Assembly (NCBI RefSeq): GCF_002902565.1
Contig: NZ_PPRC01000027.1
Coordinates: forward strand, 1 to 64,000
Reading direction: 5' to 3'
DNA: 64,000 nt
Source: Staphylococcus petrasii
GTDB lineage: Bacteria; Bacillota; Bacilli; Staphylococcales; Staphylococcaceae
The notes under the pieces are model-generated. The model searched no databases. It was not told the DNA's origin and worked only from the letters and a program-made list of their open reading frames with translations. Below are positions 42,835 through 52,305 of this stretch, in pieces. A program made the translations under genes and the position numbers. Positions within the stretch are counted from its first letter, which is position 1. Each line of letters begins with the position of its first letter.

Positions 42835-42840
42835 ATTATA
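42835..42840 (-). promoter_or_regulatory. Likely -10 element of the mnh operon
   Basis: TATAAT on the minus strand, 35 nt before the mnhA ATG. The upstream DNA holds CCGTT/AACGG as a small stem near 42852-42868, possibly the kapB terminator or an operator. The -35 is not clear. Confidence 0.4.
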
Positions 42841-42932
42841 CATGAATCATTCCGTTCTGAAAAACGGTGAAAGCCCATGTATACAGTGATTTCCTAGAAC
42901 TTGTTAAATAAGAAGAAACACGTCAAAATTAC

Positions 42933-43313
42933 TTAGAAAAATTTTTGTTTATATTGAATTGAGTAGTCATTTTTTAGATTTTCAAGATTATTTAAAGCCA
43001 TTTTTGAAAATTCTGTGTCTTGTTGTTTAAGGTCATTTTCCATTTTTGTGATAGCTTGTTGAAGAGAATCTTCGTATTTCATTTCTTCAACATTAAAGTC
43101 ACGAAGTTGTGAACGTGTCGCATAACGTTTTTCGTAATGACTTAAGGCACGACGTTCATGAAAGAAGACACCTTCTACTTGACCAGGGTTGTGTAAATCG
43201 CCTTGTTTAGGGTGTTTGATGACTTGTTCAACTTGAACAAGTACTTGGTCTTCATTCTCCTCTTTAATCGTTACGCCATAAGCGCCTGTCTTATGTGAGA
43301 ATCGATATAACAT
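42933..43313 (-). CDS. kapB: Kinase-associated lipoprotein B homologue (KapB)
   Basis: A 126-aa soluble protein of the KapB family. The N-terminal SH3-like beta part, YRFSHKTGAYGVTIKEE and VIKHPKQGDLHNP, and the conserved FFHERRALSHYEKR are clear. The C-terminal third is a charged helix. No signal peptide or lipobox is present, despite the historical name. In Bacillus KapB supports the sporulation phosphorelay; staphylococci lack it, so the role here is different or unknown. The gene is divergent from the cyclophilin gene. Confidence 0.85.
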   Translation of the reverse strand: MLYRFSHKTGAYGVTIKEENEDQVLVQVEQVIKHPKQGDLHNPGQVEGVFFHERRALSHYEKRYATRSQLRDFNVEEMKYEDSLQQAITKMENDLKQQDTEFSKMALNNLENLKNDYSIQYKQKFF

Positions 43314-43381
43314 GCTATATTACTCCCTTTCAAATGTGTTAATATATACCTATATCATCATAACATGAATGGAGAATCTAA

Positions 43382-43984
43382 ATGACTAACTATCCACAGT
43401 TAAATAAAGAAATACAAGATAATGAAATTAAATTAGTTATGCATACAAATAAAGGGGATATGACGTTTAAATTATTCCCAGATATCGCACCTAAAACAGT
43501 TGAGAATTTCGTGACACATGCGAAAAATGGTTACTACGATGGCATTACTTTCCACCGTGTAATTAACGATTTCATGATTCAAGGTGGCGACCCAACTGCA
43601 ACAGGTATGGGCGGAGAAAGTATCTATGGCGGTTCATTTGAAGATGAATTCTCAATGGAAGCTTTCAATTTATATGGCGCGCTTTCAATGGCTAATGCTG
43701 GACCAAACACTAATGGTTCACAATTCTTTATTGTCCAAATGAAAGAAGTACCAGAAACAATGTTAAATCAATTAGTTGATGGCGGTTGGCCAGAAGAGAT
43801 TGCTAAAGCTTATAGTGAAAAAGGCGGTACACCTTGGTTAGATCAAAAACACACTGTATTTGGTCAATTAATTGAAGGTGAAACAACATTAGAAGATATC
43901 GCTAATACTAAAGTAGGCGCTCAAGATAAACCAGTTCATGATGTGGTTATCGAATCAATCGACGTTGAAGATAAAAACGCATAA
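43382..43984 (+). CDS. ppiB: Cyclophilin-type peptidyl-prolyl isomerase
   Basis: A 200-aa cytoplasmic cyclophilin catalysing proline cis-trans isomerisation. Active-site blocks are [15 protein letters not shown] with the catalytic Arg, [15 protein letters not shown], and the C-terminal [10 protein letters not shown]. It is longer than minimal bacterial cyclophilins because of an insertion (about 120-160, [19 protein letters not shown]) typical of Gram-positive homologues. The start has GGAGAA upstream. Confidence 0.94.
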   Translation: MTNYPQLNKEIQDNEIKLVMHTNKGDMTFKLFPDIAPKTVENFVTHAKNGYYDGITFHRVINDFMIQGGDPTATGMGGESIYGGSFEDEFSMEAFNLYGALSMANAGPNTNGSQFFIVQMKEVPETMLNQLVDGGWPEEIAKAYSEKGGTPWLDQKHTVFGQLIEGETTLEDIANTKVGAQDKPVHDVVIESIDVEDKNA

Positions 43985-44299
43985 GTGAAACGGTAGAATG
44001 TGTTTCAATTTCTAACGAGAGCGGTTGACACATTAGTTTCATAAATTGAAAGTTCAATTAAATATTGTTGGAAATTGAGCGAGTCGATAAATAGTTTGTC
44101 GGCTCGTTTTTTTGAATGTTTTTTTGAAAAGTTATTACGTCTTCGCCTCGTGAATATATAGATTGAGCTAAATCAAATAGTGAAGATTAAATTTAATAAA
44201 TAATTGAAAAATAAAATTTTTATCCCTTAATAGTTAGTCCCAGTTTATATTTTATGCTATTATAAATATGTTAAGAATATCGAATAAGGGGTTATCAAG
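43985..44299 (+). other. Gene-free stretch after ppiB
   Basis: It holds the ppiB terminator (44079-44113). The S1-gene promoter is probably the TATAAA-type -10 near 44258-44265, about 35 nt before its start. Nothing else was recognised. Confidence 0.5.
44079..44114 (+). terminator. Terminator of ppiB
   Basis: GCGAGTCGATAAA (44079-44091) pairs with TTTGTCGGCTCGT (44095-44107), with a couple of mismatches, followed by TTTTTTTG. Confidence 0.82.
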
Positions 44300-44680
44300 T
44301 TGAATACTCACTATAAAGTAGGTCAGCATATTAAAGTGCGTGTGACTGGCATTCAACCGTATGGCGCTTTTGTTGAGGCCCCTGACCATACTGAAGGACT
44401 AATCCACATTTCAGAAATCATGGATGATTATGTCCATAACTTAAAAAAATTTCTATCAGAAGGACAAATTGTTAAAGCGAAGATTTTATCAATTGATGAT
44501 GAAGGAAAACTTAATTTGTCACTCAAAGATAATGATTACTTTAAGAATTATGAACGAAAAAAAGAGAAGCAGTCAGTATTAGATGAAATTAAAGAAACAG
44601 AAAAGTATGGGTTTCAAACACTTGAAGAACGCCTACCGGTCTGGATTAAGCAGTCTAAACGTGCGATTCGTAATAATTAA
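44300..44680 (+). CDS. S1 domain RNA-binding protein (YugI/GSP13-like)
   Basis: A 126-aa protein with one S1 RNA-binding domain (about 5-75: VGQHIKVRVTGIQPYGAFVE, GLIHISEIMD, KAKILSIDDEGKLNLSLKD) and a charged C-terminal tail. This is the general-stress-protein-13/YugI type associated with ribosomes and translation-level control; the pneumococcal relative CvfD is a global post-transcriptional regulator. The start is TTG 44300, with AAGGGG upstream. It is monocistronic with a strong terminator. Confidence 0.88.
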   Translation: MNTHYKVGQHIKVRVTGIQPYGAFVEAPDHTEGLIHISEIMDDYVHNLKKFLSEGQIVKAKILSIDDEGKLNLSLKDNDYFKNYERKKEKQSVLDEIKETEKYGFQTLEERLPVWIKQSKRAIRNN

Positions 44681-44697
44681 TTGACTGTAAACACGCT

Positions 44698-44738
44698 AAG
44701 CTAACGTTATTTACTCACAATAACGTTAGCTTTTTTGA
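44698..44738 (+). terminator. Terminator of the S1-domain gene
   Basis: AAGCTAACGTTAT (44698-44710) and ATAACGTTAGCTT (44720-44732) form a perfect 13-bp stem followed by TTTTGATTTTTT. Confidence 0.94.
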
Positions 44739-44929
44739 TTTTTTAATGCGCCGGGCCTAAGCTTAAATGTGCGGATGAGATGGCGATGGCCACTTTCTTT
44801 CATGATTAAAAACTATATTTAAGGGAATTTATTTAAAGTATGTATGCATGCACATGCAAGCAAAAAACTAGAGAACAATTTTCTATCCGTGCTATAGTTT
44901 GAGCATAAATAAGGAGGAAAGGAATCATT

Positions 44930-46057
44930 ATGAATACTAAATATGAAAAGTTATTTGAAACAGTAACATTACCTAATGGCGTTGAATTAAGAAACCGTTT
45001 TGTGTTAGCGCCTCTCACACACATTTCATCAAATGATGATGGTACGATTTCAGACGTTGAAATTCCATATATTGAAAAACGTTCTAAAGATGTAGGCTTA
45101 GCACTTAATGCCGCTAGTAATGTGAATGATATTGGTAAAGCTTTCCCAGGACAACCATCCGTTGCACATGATTCAGATATTGAAGGTTTAAAACGCTTAG
45201 CACAAGCTATGAAGAAAAATGGCGCGAAAGCGTTAGTACAAATTCACCATGGTGGTGCGCAAGCTCTACCAAACTTAACTCCTAATGGCGATGTCGTAGC
45301 GCCAAGTCCTATTTCACTTAAAAGTTTCGGTCAAGAACAAGAACACGATGCGAGAGAAATCACACCTGAAGAAATTGAACAAACAATTAAAGATTTCGGT
45401 GAAGCGACACGTCGTGTGATTGAAGCAGGTTTCGATGGTGTTGAAATTCACGGTGCCAATCATTACTTAATCCATCAATTCGTTTCTCCATATTATAATA
45501 GAAGAAATGATGAGTGGGGCGACCACATGAAGTTCCCTACAGCTGTGATAGATGAAGTACTTAAAGTGAAAGAACAACACGCTAATAAAGACTTTATCGT
45601 TGGTTACCGTTTATCTCCTGAAGAAGCAGAATCTCCAGGTATTTCAATGGAGTTAACTGAACAATTAATTAAGACAATTACAGAGAAAGCAATTGACTAC
45701 GTGCATATTTCAATTGGAGATATCCACTCTGAAACACGTGAAGGTAAATATGCTGGTCAAGAACGCTTGAAATTAATCCATAAATGGGTAGATGGTCGCA
45801 TGCCAGTGATTGGTATCGGCTCAGTATTTACTGCAGACGATGCATTAGATGCGATTGAATCAACAGGCGTGGAATTAGTCGCACTTGGTCGTGAAATTCT
45901 ATTAGATTATAATTTCATTGAGAAAATTAAAGAAGGAAAAGAAGACGAAATTATTTCTTACTTCGATCCTGAACGTGAAGATAATCATGAATTAACACCA
46001 AACTTATGGAAACAATTTAACGAAGGATTCTATCCATTACCTCGTAAAGATAAATAA
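44930..46057 (+). CDS. NADH-dependent flavin oxidoreductase (old yellow enzyme family)
   Basis: A 375-aa FMN-binding TIM barrel of the old-yellow-enzyme family. Signature blocks are LRNRFVLAPLTHIS, ALVQIHHGGAQA, the catalytic GFDGVEIHGANHYLIHQF, RRNDEWG, and the phosphate loop MPVIGIGSVFTADDAL. It lacks the C-terminal Fe-S and NADH domains of 2,4-dienoyl-CoA reductase. The natural substrate is unknown; enones or nitro compounds are likely. A GCATGCA-rich palindromic patch lies about 80 nt upstream. Confidence 0.9.
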   Translation: MNTKYEKLFETVTLPNGVELRNRFVLAPLTHISSNDDGTISDVEIPYIEKRSKDVGLALNAASNVNDIGKAFPGQPSVAHDSDIEGLKRLAQAMKKNGAKALVQIHHGGAQALPNLTPNGDVVAPSPISLKSFGQEQEHDAREITPEEIEQTIKDFGEATRRVIEAGFDGVEIHGANHYLIHQFVSPYYNRRNDEWGDHMKFPTAVIDEVLKVKEQHANKDFIVGYRLSPEEAESPGISMELTEQLIKTITEKAIDYVHISIGDIHSETREGKYAGQERLKLIHKWVDGRMPVIGIGSVFTADDALDAIESTGVELVALGREILLDYNFIEKIKEGKEDEIISYFDPEREDNHELTPNLWKQFNEGFYPLPRKDK

Positions 46058-46066
46058 TAAATTAGG

Positions 46067-46104
46067 AAAGCTTGTACTACGCAATGTAGTGCAAGCTTTT
46101 TTTC
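46067..46104 (+). terminator. Terminator of the flavin oxidoreductase gene
   Basis: AAAGCTTGTACTAC (46067-46080) and GTAGTGCAAGCTTTT (46086-46100) form a long stem with one mismatch and a T run. Confidence 0.9.
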
Positions 46105-46197
46105 ATACTATAGTTATAAAAATTTTAACATTAAAGTTATCCGAAAATTTTTATTATTTTACTTGTAAAAATACAATGTAATATGTCATTATATCTG

Positions 46198-46327
46198 TAA
46201 GGGCTTTCACAACATGTATACCTCTTTAAAAAAGTGGACTAATTCTATTTTCATTTTCAAAAAAGAGAAGTATACCTATGTATTAATCATGAAAGCCGCT
46301 CTCGTATGGCCATTAGTTTTAATATAA
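46198..46327 (+). promoter_or_regulatory. rocD leader with imperfect inverted repeat and possible 37-codon uORF
   Basis: An imperfect inverted repeat spans most of the rocD leader. GCTTTCA (46203-46209) faces TGAAAGC (46290-46296), and CATGTATACCTCTTT faces AAAGAGAAGTATACCTATG. A 37-codon ORF (46214-46327, MYTSLKKWTNSIF and so on, ending WPLVLI) starts at its left arm behind TAAGGG, and its stop is 21 nt before the rocD ATG. The ORF may be fortuitous. Whether it is a leader peptide, an operator or an RNA structure is unresolved. Confidence 0.3.
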
Positions 46328-46348
46328 TTTAAGCAAAGGGGAGATATT

Positions 46349-47539
46349 ATGACTAAGTCAGAACAAATCATTGAATTAACAAACCACTATGGAGCACATA
46401 ACTACGTGCCTCTACCAATCGTTGTAGCAGAAGCAGAAGGCATTTGGGTAACTGATCCAGAAGGTAATAAATATATGGATATGTTATCAGCATATTCAGC
46501 TGTTAACCAAGGACATCGTCATCCTAAAATTATCCAAGCATTAAAAGATCAAGCAGATAGAGTAACTTTAGTATCTCGTGCGTTCCACAGTGATAATTTA
46601 GGTGCATGGTATGAAAAGATTTGTAAATTAGCTGGTAAAGATAAAGCATTACCAATGAATACAGGTGCAGAAGCGGTTGAAACGGCATTAAAAGCTGCAC
46701 GTCGTTGGGCTTATGATGTGAAAGGTATCGAACCAAATAAAGCTGAAATTATTGCCTTTAATGGTAACTTCCATGGTCGTACTATGGCGCCAGTATCATT
46801 ATCTTCTGAAGCAGAATATCAACGTGGCTATGGTCCACTATTAGATGGTTTCCGCAAAGTTGATTTCGGGGATGTTAATCAACTAAAAGAAGCGATTAAT
46901 GATAACACAGCAGCTATCTTAGTAGAGCCTATTCAAGGGGAAGCGGGAATCAATATTCCGCCAGAAGGTTATCTTAAAGAAATTAGAGATTTATGTGATG
47001 AACATAACATCTTATTTATCGCTGATGAAATTCAAGCTGGATTAGGCCGTTCAGGTAAATTATTCGCAACAGATTGGGATAATGTTAAACCTGATGTTTA
47101 TATCTTAGGAAAAGCACTTGGCGGTGGCGTGTTACCAATTTCAGTTGTATTAGCTGACAAAGAAGTGTTAGATGTGTTCACACCAGGTTCACATGGTTCA
47201 ACATTTGGTGGTAACCCATTAGCATGTGCCGTATCAATTGCAGCGTTAGATGTTATTATCGACGAAGATTTACCTGGTCGTTCAAATGAATTAGGCGAAT
47301 ACTTCAAATCAGAATTACAAAAAATTGAACACCCAGCAATTAAAGAAGTTCGTGGACGTGGTCTCTTTATTGGTGTTGAATTACATGAGAGCGCTAGACC
47401 TTTCTGTGAAGCATTAAAAGAAAAAGGTTTACTATGTAAAGAAACACACGATACAGTGATTCGATTTGCGCCACCATTAGTAATTTCTAAAGAAGAATTA
47501 GATGACGCATTAGACAGAATTAGAAGCGTTTTTGAATAA
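46349..47539 (+). CDS. rocD: Ornithine--oxo-acid transaminase RocD
   Basis: RocD (396 aa) is a PLP enzyme that moves the delta-amino group of ornithine to 2-oxoglutarate, giving glutamate semialdehyde, in arginine and proline metabolism. Class III aminotransferase blocks are [33 protein letters not shown] and the PLP lysine in [12 protein letters not shown]. It lies just upstream of gudB, which deaminates the glutamate formed. The two genes form a functional pair with separate ribosome sites. Confidence 0.96.
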   Translation: MTKSEQIIELTNHYGAHNYVPLPIVVAEAEGIWVTDPEGNKYMDMLSAYSAVNQGHRHPKIIQALKDQADRVTLVSRAFHSDNLGAWYEKICKLAGKDKALPMNTGAEAVETALKAARRWAYDVKGIEPNKAEIIAFNGNFHGRTMAPVSLSSEAEYQRGYGPLLDGFRKVDFGDVNQLKEAINDNTAAILVEPIQGEAGINIPPEGYLKEIRDLCDEHNILFIADEIQAGLGRSGKLFATDWDNVKPDVYILGKALGGGVLPISVVLADKEVLDVFTPGSHGSTFGGNPLACAVSIAALDVIIDEDLPGRSNELGEYFKSELQKIEHPAIKEVRGRGLFIGVELHESARPFCEALKEKGLLCKETHDTVIRFAPPLVISKEELDDALDRIRSVFE

Positions 47540-47647
47540 GTTCAAAAAGTTGTAACATTCATTTTGAAAACCCTTTAAAAAGCAATCACATATGTTACAA
47601 TATGTATGAAAGCGAAATCATTTGTTAAAAAAGAGGCGAAAGTGAAC

Positions 47648-48892
47648 ATGACTGAGAATAATAATTTAGTGACTTCTACACAAAGTATTATTAAGGAAGC
47701 ATTACACAAATTGGGATTTGACGATGGTATGTACGAACTAATCAAAGAACCATTACGATTCTTACAAGTTCGCATCCCAGTGCGTATGGATGATGGTACA
47801 GTTAAAACATTTACAGGTTACCGTGCGCAACATAACGATGCAGTAGGTCCTACAAAAGGTGGGGTACGTTTCCACCCAGACGTAGACGAAGATGATGTAA
47901 AAGCATTATCAATGTGGATGACTTTAAAATGTGGTATCGTTAATTTACCTTACGGCGGTGGTAAAGGCGGTATCGTCTGTGACCCACGTCAAATGAGTAT
48001 TCATGAAGTTGAACGTTTATCACGTGGTTATGTACGTGCAATTTCTCAATTCGTAGGTCCAACAAAAGATATTCCAGCACCAGACGTATTTACTAACTCT
48101 CAAATTATGGCTTGGATGATGGATGAATATAGTGCATTAGATAAATTTAACTCTCCTGGTTTCATCACAGGTAAACCAATCGTATTAGGTGGTTCACAAG
48201 GTCGTGACCGTTCAACTGCATTAGGTGTTGTAATCGCAATTGAACAAGCCGCTAAACGTAGAGGTATTGATGTTAAAGATGCACGCGTAGTTATCCAAGG
48301 TTTCGGTAACGCAGGTAGTTTCTTAGCTAAGTTCTTATATGATATGGGAGCAAAAGTTGTAGGTATTTCTGATGCATACGGTGCATTACATGATCCAGAA
48401 GGTTTAGATATTGATTACTTACTAGATCGTCGTGATAGCTTTGGTACAGTTACAAACTTATTCGATAACACAATTTCTAATAAAGAATTATTTGAATTAG
48501 ATTGTGATATCTTAGTACCAGCAGCGATTTCTAACCAAATTACTGAAGAAAATGCACATGATATTAAAGCAGATATCGTAGTTGAAGCAGCAAATGGTCC
48601 AACTACACCTGAAGCTACACGTATTTTAACTGAACGTGGCATCTTATTAGTACCAGACGTATTAGCAAGTGCTGGTGGTGTAACAGTATCTTACTTCGAA
48701 TGGGTACAAAATAACCAAGGTTACTATTGGACAGAAGAAGAAGTTAATGAAAAATTACGTGAAAAATTAGTAACTGCTTTCGATACAATTTATGAATTAG
48801 CTCAAAACAGAAAAATTGATATGAGATTAGCAGCTTACATCGTAGGTATTAAACGTACTGCAGAAGCAGCACGCTACCGCGGTTGGGCATAA
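47648..48892 (+). CDS. gudB: NAD-specific glutamate dehydrogenase
   Basis: A 414-aa glutamate dehydrogenase that deaminates glutamate to 2-oxoglutarate and ammonium. The active-site lysine block KCGIVNLPYGGGKGGI is present, the Asp block is PAPDVFTNS, and the NAD Rossmann motif is VVIQGFGNAGSFLAKFL. Catabolic GDH in staphylococci is NAD-dependent. The frame is open from 47606, but the conserved start MTENNN is at 47648. Also called gluD. Confidence 0.96.
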   Translation: MTENNNLVTSTQSIIKEALHKLGFDDGMYELIKEPLRFLQVRIPVRMDDGTVKTFTGYRAQHNDAVGPTKGGVRFHPDVDEDDVKALSMWMTLKCGIVNLPYGGGKGGIVCDPRQMSIHEVERLSRGYVRAISQFVGPTKDIPAPDVFTNSQIMAWMMDEYSALDKFNSPGFITGKPIVLGGSQGRDRSTALGVVIAIEQAAKRRGIDVKDARVVIQGFGNAGSFLAKFLYDMGAKVVGISDAYGALHDPEGLDIDYLLDRRDSFGTVTNLFDNTISNKELFELDCDILVPAAISNQITEENAHDIKADIVVEAANGPTTPEATRILTERGILLVPDVLASAGGVTVSYFEWVQNNQGYYWTEEEVNEKLREKLVTAFDTIYELAQNRKIDMRLAAYIVGIKRTAEAARYRGWA

Positions 48893-48913
48893 TTTTATAC
48901 TGAAATAAATTAC

Positions 48914-48963
48914 AAACGCTATAGCTTGTTTATGAAACAGGAACAAGTTATAGCGTTGTTTTA
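48914..48963 (+). terminator. Terminator of gudB
   Basis: AACGCTATAGCTTGTT (48914-48929) pairs with AACAAGTTATAGCGTT (48942-48957) with one wobble, followed by GTTTTAT. Confidence 0.9.
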
Positions 48964-48981
48964 TGTTATGGAGCTGATAAT

Positions 48982-49608
48982 TTGCTTGAAGCAAGAGGAA
49001 TGGGTCTACATAAAAGACTCAAATACAGAATAATCAATTGTAACGGTAAAAATTACTTAGTAGATTTAACTAATAACTGGTTAACCTATGTTTTGCCTAT
49101 GCTTAACTGGTATATTCCTAAAAAGTGTAGAGAACTCACTGACGAAGAAATTGATGAATTAGGATTATATAGAGGTAAAAATAATGGAGGCGCAATATGG
49201 AGTACTGTGGGAACTGGCGTCCTTCTTAGTTCTTTTGTAAGATCTATTGAACATTATTTCGATACCAATATTAGTGATTTTTTTAATATTATTATTTGTC
49301 TCGTTTATGCGATATTAGTAATTATTTTTCACATTTACATATATAATAAAAAGAAAATTAAACACATTAATTTTGCTAATAGTACTAATAAAATAATAAT
49401 AATTCCTAGGATTAAATTTCAACTAGTTATGATATTGTGGTATTTAATGTGTGGATTTTTTACTTTCGCAAGTGTTGATTTATTAATCGACTATCATGTA
49501 AGAAATATTCTTTTATATTTATGCTATTTTCTGATGCTATTCATGTTTTCAATAACGAATATGCTAACTATTCCAGAACAAAAAGTTTATGTGAAATTCC
49601 CAAAATAG
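48982..49608 (+). CDS. DUF443 family membrane protein (TsaI-like)
   Basis: A 208-aa membrane protein of DUF443, the staphylococcal tandem five-TM family. The N-terminal pattern YRIINCNGKNYLVDLTNNW and LPMLNWYIPKKCRELTDEE is diagnostic, followed by five hydrophobic segments. The S. aureus immunity protein TsaI, which neutralises the type VII-secreted toxin TspA, belongs to this family. Here it is a single copy with no toxin gene nearby, wedged between core genes gudB and glpQ. The start is TTG 48982 with GGAG at 48970; an ATG at 49000 has a ribosome site too close. Confidence 0.82.
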   Translation: MLEARGMGLHKRLKYRIINCNGKNYLVDLTNNWLTYVLPMLNWYIPKKCRELTDEEIDELGLYRGKNNGGAIWSTVGTGVLLSSFVRSIEHYFDTNISDFFNIIICLVYAILVIIFHIYIYNKKKIKHINFANSTNKIIIIPRIKFQLVMILWYLMCGFFTFASVDLLIDYHVRNILLYLCYFLMLFMFSITNMLTIPEQKVYVKFPK

Positions 49609-49640
49609 TAATGAGTTAAAATCATACTGTCTTTCAAAAT

Positions 49641-49700
49641 AAAACACTAGTTATATTACTACTGATTAAATGTAGTTATGATAACTAGTGTTTTGATTTT
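49641..49700. terminator. Convergent terminator between DUF443 and glpQ genes
   Basis: AAAACACTAGTTAT (49641-49654) and ATAACTAGTGTTTT (49680-49693) form a perfect stem with a 25-nt loop, followed by T-rich DNA. It can serve both strands. Confidence 0.88.
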
Positions 49701-49727
49701 ATAATCTTCAAACTGAATTAAATTTTA

Positions 49728-50732
49728 TTATTGAGCTGAAACAGCTTTATATTGGTCGGCATAGTTAGTGAATACGCCGTCTACACCATATTGATTAAGT
49801 CGTTGCATATCAGCAACTTCATTCACTGTGAAAGGATGGATAATGAAGCCTAAGTCTTTTAGATGAGCCGTGTTTTGTGCAGTTAAATCACTATATTCAG
49901 GACCAACACCGATTGCGTATGAACGGATGCGTTGTAAATCCGCTTCACTTTGTTGAGTTAATTCGTTTTTATCTAATAATCGAATTAACGGAACGCTAGG
50001 TGCTAAATTATGCATTTTTTGTAAGCTTTCTTCTGAAAATGACTGTACTAACACATGACCATTATTTAAAGAATCTGAAGTTAACATATTATGACGTTTT
50101 AAAGTATCGAGTAATTGTTCTTCCATTCCAGGATAGACATCTGGTGTCTTAGTTTCGATATAATAATTCGCACTAGTACCATAACGTGATAATATTTCAT
50201 CTAATGTAGGCACTTTAGCATTGCTATATTCAGCATTTGCATATTGAGGATTTGCTTGATTAAACCAAGAACCAGCATCAAGTTCTTTTAATTGAGCTAA
50301 CGTATAGTCTTCAACTCGACCAGTTCCATTAGTCGTGCGGTCTACCGTTTCATCATGCATAGCTACCAAATGGCCATCTTTAGTACGTTGTAAATCAATT
50401 TCAATGTAAGAGGCACCTAATTGGTTATGACTTTTATCATAAGAATAAAATGTATGTTCTGGTGCATAGCCACTTGCACCTCGATGAGCTATAGTACTAA
50501 ATCGTTCACCTGTTAAATTTGTAGTCCATTTAGGATTATCTGTGCGATAGTGCGTATTAACAGGAACTTGTTGCGTTTGATTGTCTTGGCTTGCTTGAGT
50601 ATTGTCTGAAGATGTTGTTGAAGGGATAGGGCCTGTACCTGCGCCACTTGCTTTAACTGGAGTATGTAAAATAGTGAGTCCTAAACTAGCGACAGTTAAA
50701 CTTGAGATTATTGCTTTATTTGTTGCTTTCAA
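49728..50732 (-). CDS. glpQ: Secreted glycerophosphodiester phosphodiesterase
   Basis: GlpQ (334 aa) hydrolyses glycerophosphodiesters to glycerol-3-phosphate and an alcohol. A Sec signal peptide (residues 1-29, NKAIISSLTVASLGLTIL, then a small-residue cleavage site near VKA-SG) directs export, and a Thr/Ser/Gln-rich linker follows. The GDPD catalytic blocks IAHRGASGYAPEHTF, YIEIDLQRTKDG and LVAMHDETVDRTT are complete. The ribosome site GAAAGGATGG points to TTG 50732 rather than the longer frame from 50777. In S. aureus secreted GlpQ supports use of host glycerophosphodiesters. Confidence 0.92.
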   Translation of the reverse strand: MKATNKAIISSLTVASLGLTILHTPVKASGAGTGPIPSTTSSDNTQASQDNQTQQVPVNTHYRTDNPKWTTNLTGERFSTIAHRGASGYAPEHTFYSYDKSHNQLGASYIEIDLQRTKDGHLVAMHDETVDRTTNGTGRVEDYTLAQLKELDAGSWFNQANPQYANAEYSNAKVPTLDEILSRYGTSANYYIETKTPDVYPGMEEQLLDTLKRHNMLTSDSLNNGHVLVQSFSEESLQKMHNLAPSVPLIRLLDKNELTQQSEADLQRIRSYAIGVGPEYSDLTAQNTAHLKDLGFIIHPFTVNEVADMQRLNQYGVDGVFTNYADQYKAVSAQ

Positions 50733-50873
50733 AAAAATCCATCCTTTCAAATTTAAAGTACATCTCAAATTTAGCAAAGCTATATTTTGAAAGGAAGTCT
50801 CTTAGCGAAAGCTTATCGTAACTCTTAAAATTTTAAAAATTACTCAATATAATTAACGTAAAATATAGAAAAA

Positions 50874-50910
50874 TCCCCCTATACATACGTATTAGCGTAT
50901 GGTAGGGGGA
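50874..50910 (-). terminator. Terminator of argGH
   Basis: TCCCCCTA and TAGGGGGA (50874-50881, 50903-50910) enclose a second inner stem with ATACG/CGTAT. On the minus strand it is followed by TTTTTC. Confidence 0.9.
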
Positions 50911-50922
50911 GACTGGTTTAAA

Positions 50923-52305
50923 TTATTTCGCTTTTAAAATATCTTCTGCTACTTTTAATTGCTGACGTACCGCCTCTTGGCCGGTAGAACCATAGCTTTT
51001 TCTACGATTGAGACAACGTTCTGGTTTTAAATAATCATAAACGTCAGTATCGATAGCCTCATTCAATTCTTTATAACGTTCAAGTGGTACATCGAGTAAG
51101 TAAATACCTTGTTGAATACATTCGAAGACAATTTTACCTACAATTTCATGTGCTTTTCTAAATGGTACTTGTTTCTCTACTAAATAGTCAGCAAGTTCTG
51201 TCGCATTAGAGAAATCTTGATGTACTGTTTCATTTAAACGATCAGTATTGACTGTTAATGTATTAAGCATACCTTCAAAGATACGTAGTGATCCTTTGAC
51301 TGTACGCACTGAATCGAATAAACCTTCTTTATCTTCTTGTAAGTCTTTGTTGTAAGCAAGTGGTAACCCTTTTAATGTAACAAGCATACTCATTAAATGC
51401 CCGGTAGTTCGTCCAACTTTACCACGAATTAGTTCAGCCATATCTGGATTCTTTTTCTGAGGCATAATAGATGACCCAGTAGAAAACGCATCTGCTAATG
51501 TAATGAATTTCGCTTCATCGGTAGACCAGAAAATAATTTCTTCCGCAAAACGTGATAAATGTACCATAGTTAATGAAATATTATGCAATGTTTCTACTAT
51601 ATAATCACGATCACTTACAGCATCTAAACTATTTTCATAAATATATTCAAAGCCAAGCAACTTTTGCGTTTCATGTCTATCAATAGGGTGGGTAGTTCCA
51701 CTTAAAGCGGCTGCTCCTAATGGTGAAATATCAATACGCTTCATACTGTCAGTGAAACGTGAATCATCACGTTCAAGCATCCAGAAATAAGTCATAATAT
51801 GGTGCGCAAATGAAATAGGTTGCGCACGTTGCAAGTGTGTATAGCCTGGCATAATCGTATCTACATGTGATTGGGCAAGTGTTAGAATTGATGATTGGAA
51901 TGAACGAATAAGCGCTTGGATTTCTTGAACCTCTTTTTTAACGTATAAATGCAAGTCAGTAGCTACTTGGTCATTTCTGCTACGACCTGTGTGCAATCTT
52001 CCGCCAGCATCACCAATTCTTTGAATCAATTCATGTTCGATGTTTAAGTGTATATCTTCAAGTGACTGCTTAAATTCTAATTTATGATGATGGAAGTCTT
52101 GCTGAATATCTTTTAAGCCTTTGATGATGGCTTCTTTATCTTCATTAGAGATAATATGTTGATTAGCTAACATTGTTGCATGAGCAATACTACCTTGTAT
52201 ATCTTCATCTAATAGTGCTTGGTCAAAGTCTATTGAAGCGTTAAATTCATCAACCCATTCTTCAGGTTGCTGTTGAAAACGTCCGCCCCACGCTTTATTA
52301 CTCAT
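50923..52305 (-). CDS. argH: Argininosuccinate lyase ArgH
   Basis: ArgH (460 aa) splits argininosuccinate into arginine and fumarate. The superfamily signature [15 protein letters not shown] and the N-terminal [16 protein letters not shown] are present, as are [14 protein letters not shown] and [17 protein letters not shown] 52305 with GGAGGTTATAG is the true start; the frame stays open to 52332. It overlaps argG by 8 nt, so translation is coupled. Confidence 0.97.
   Translation of the reverse strand: MSNKAWGGRFQQQPEEWVDEFNASIDFDQALLDEDIQGSIAHATMLANQHIISNEDKEAIIKGLKDIQQDFHHHKLEFKQSLEDIHLNIEHELIQRIGDAGGRLHTGRSRNDQVATDLHLYVKKEVQEIQALIRSFQSSILTLAQSHVDTIMPGYTHLQRAQPISFAHHIMTYFWMLERDDSRFTDSMKRIDISPLGAAALSGTTHPIDRHETQKLLGFEYIYENSLDAVSDRDYIVETLHNISLTMVHLSRFAEEIIFWSTDEAKFITLADAFSTGSSIMPQKKNPDMAELIRGKVGRTTGHLMSMLVTLKGLPLAYNKDLQEDKEGLFDSVRTVKGSLRIFEGMLNTLTVNTDRLNETVHQDFSNATELADYLVEKQVPFRKAHEIVGKIVFECIQQGIYLLDVPLERYKELNEAIDTDVYDYLKPERCLNRRKSYGSTGQEAVRQQLKVAEDILKAK

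Noticed and set aside
42840-42880. Shared GGGCTTTCAC word in the mnhA and rocD upstream regions as a common operator
   Set aside because: Only 10 nt are shared and the flanks and spacing differ, so chance cannot be excluded.
46285-46305. CcpA cre site before rocD (TGAAAGCCGCTCTC)
   Set aside because: An extra C breaks the 14-bp symmetry of cre and the right half does not match TTTCA. Kept only as part of the inverted repeat.
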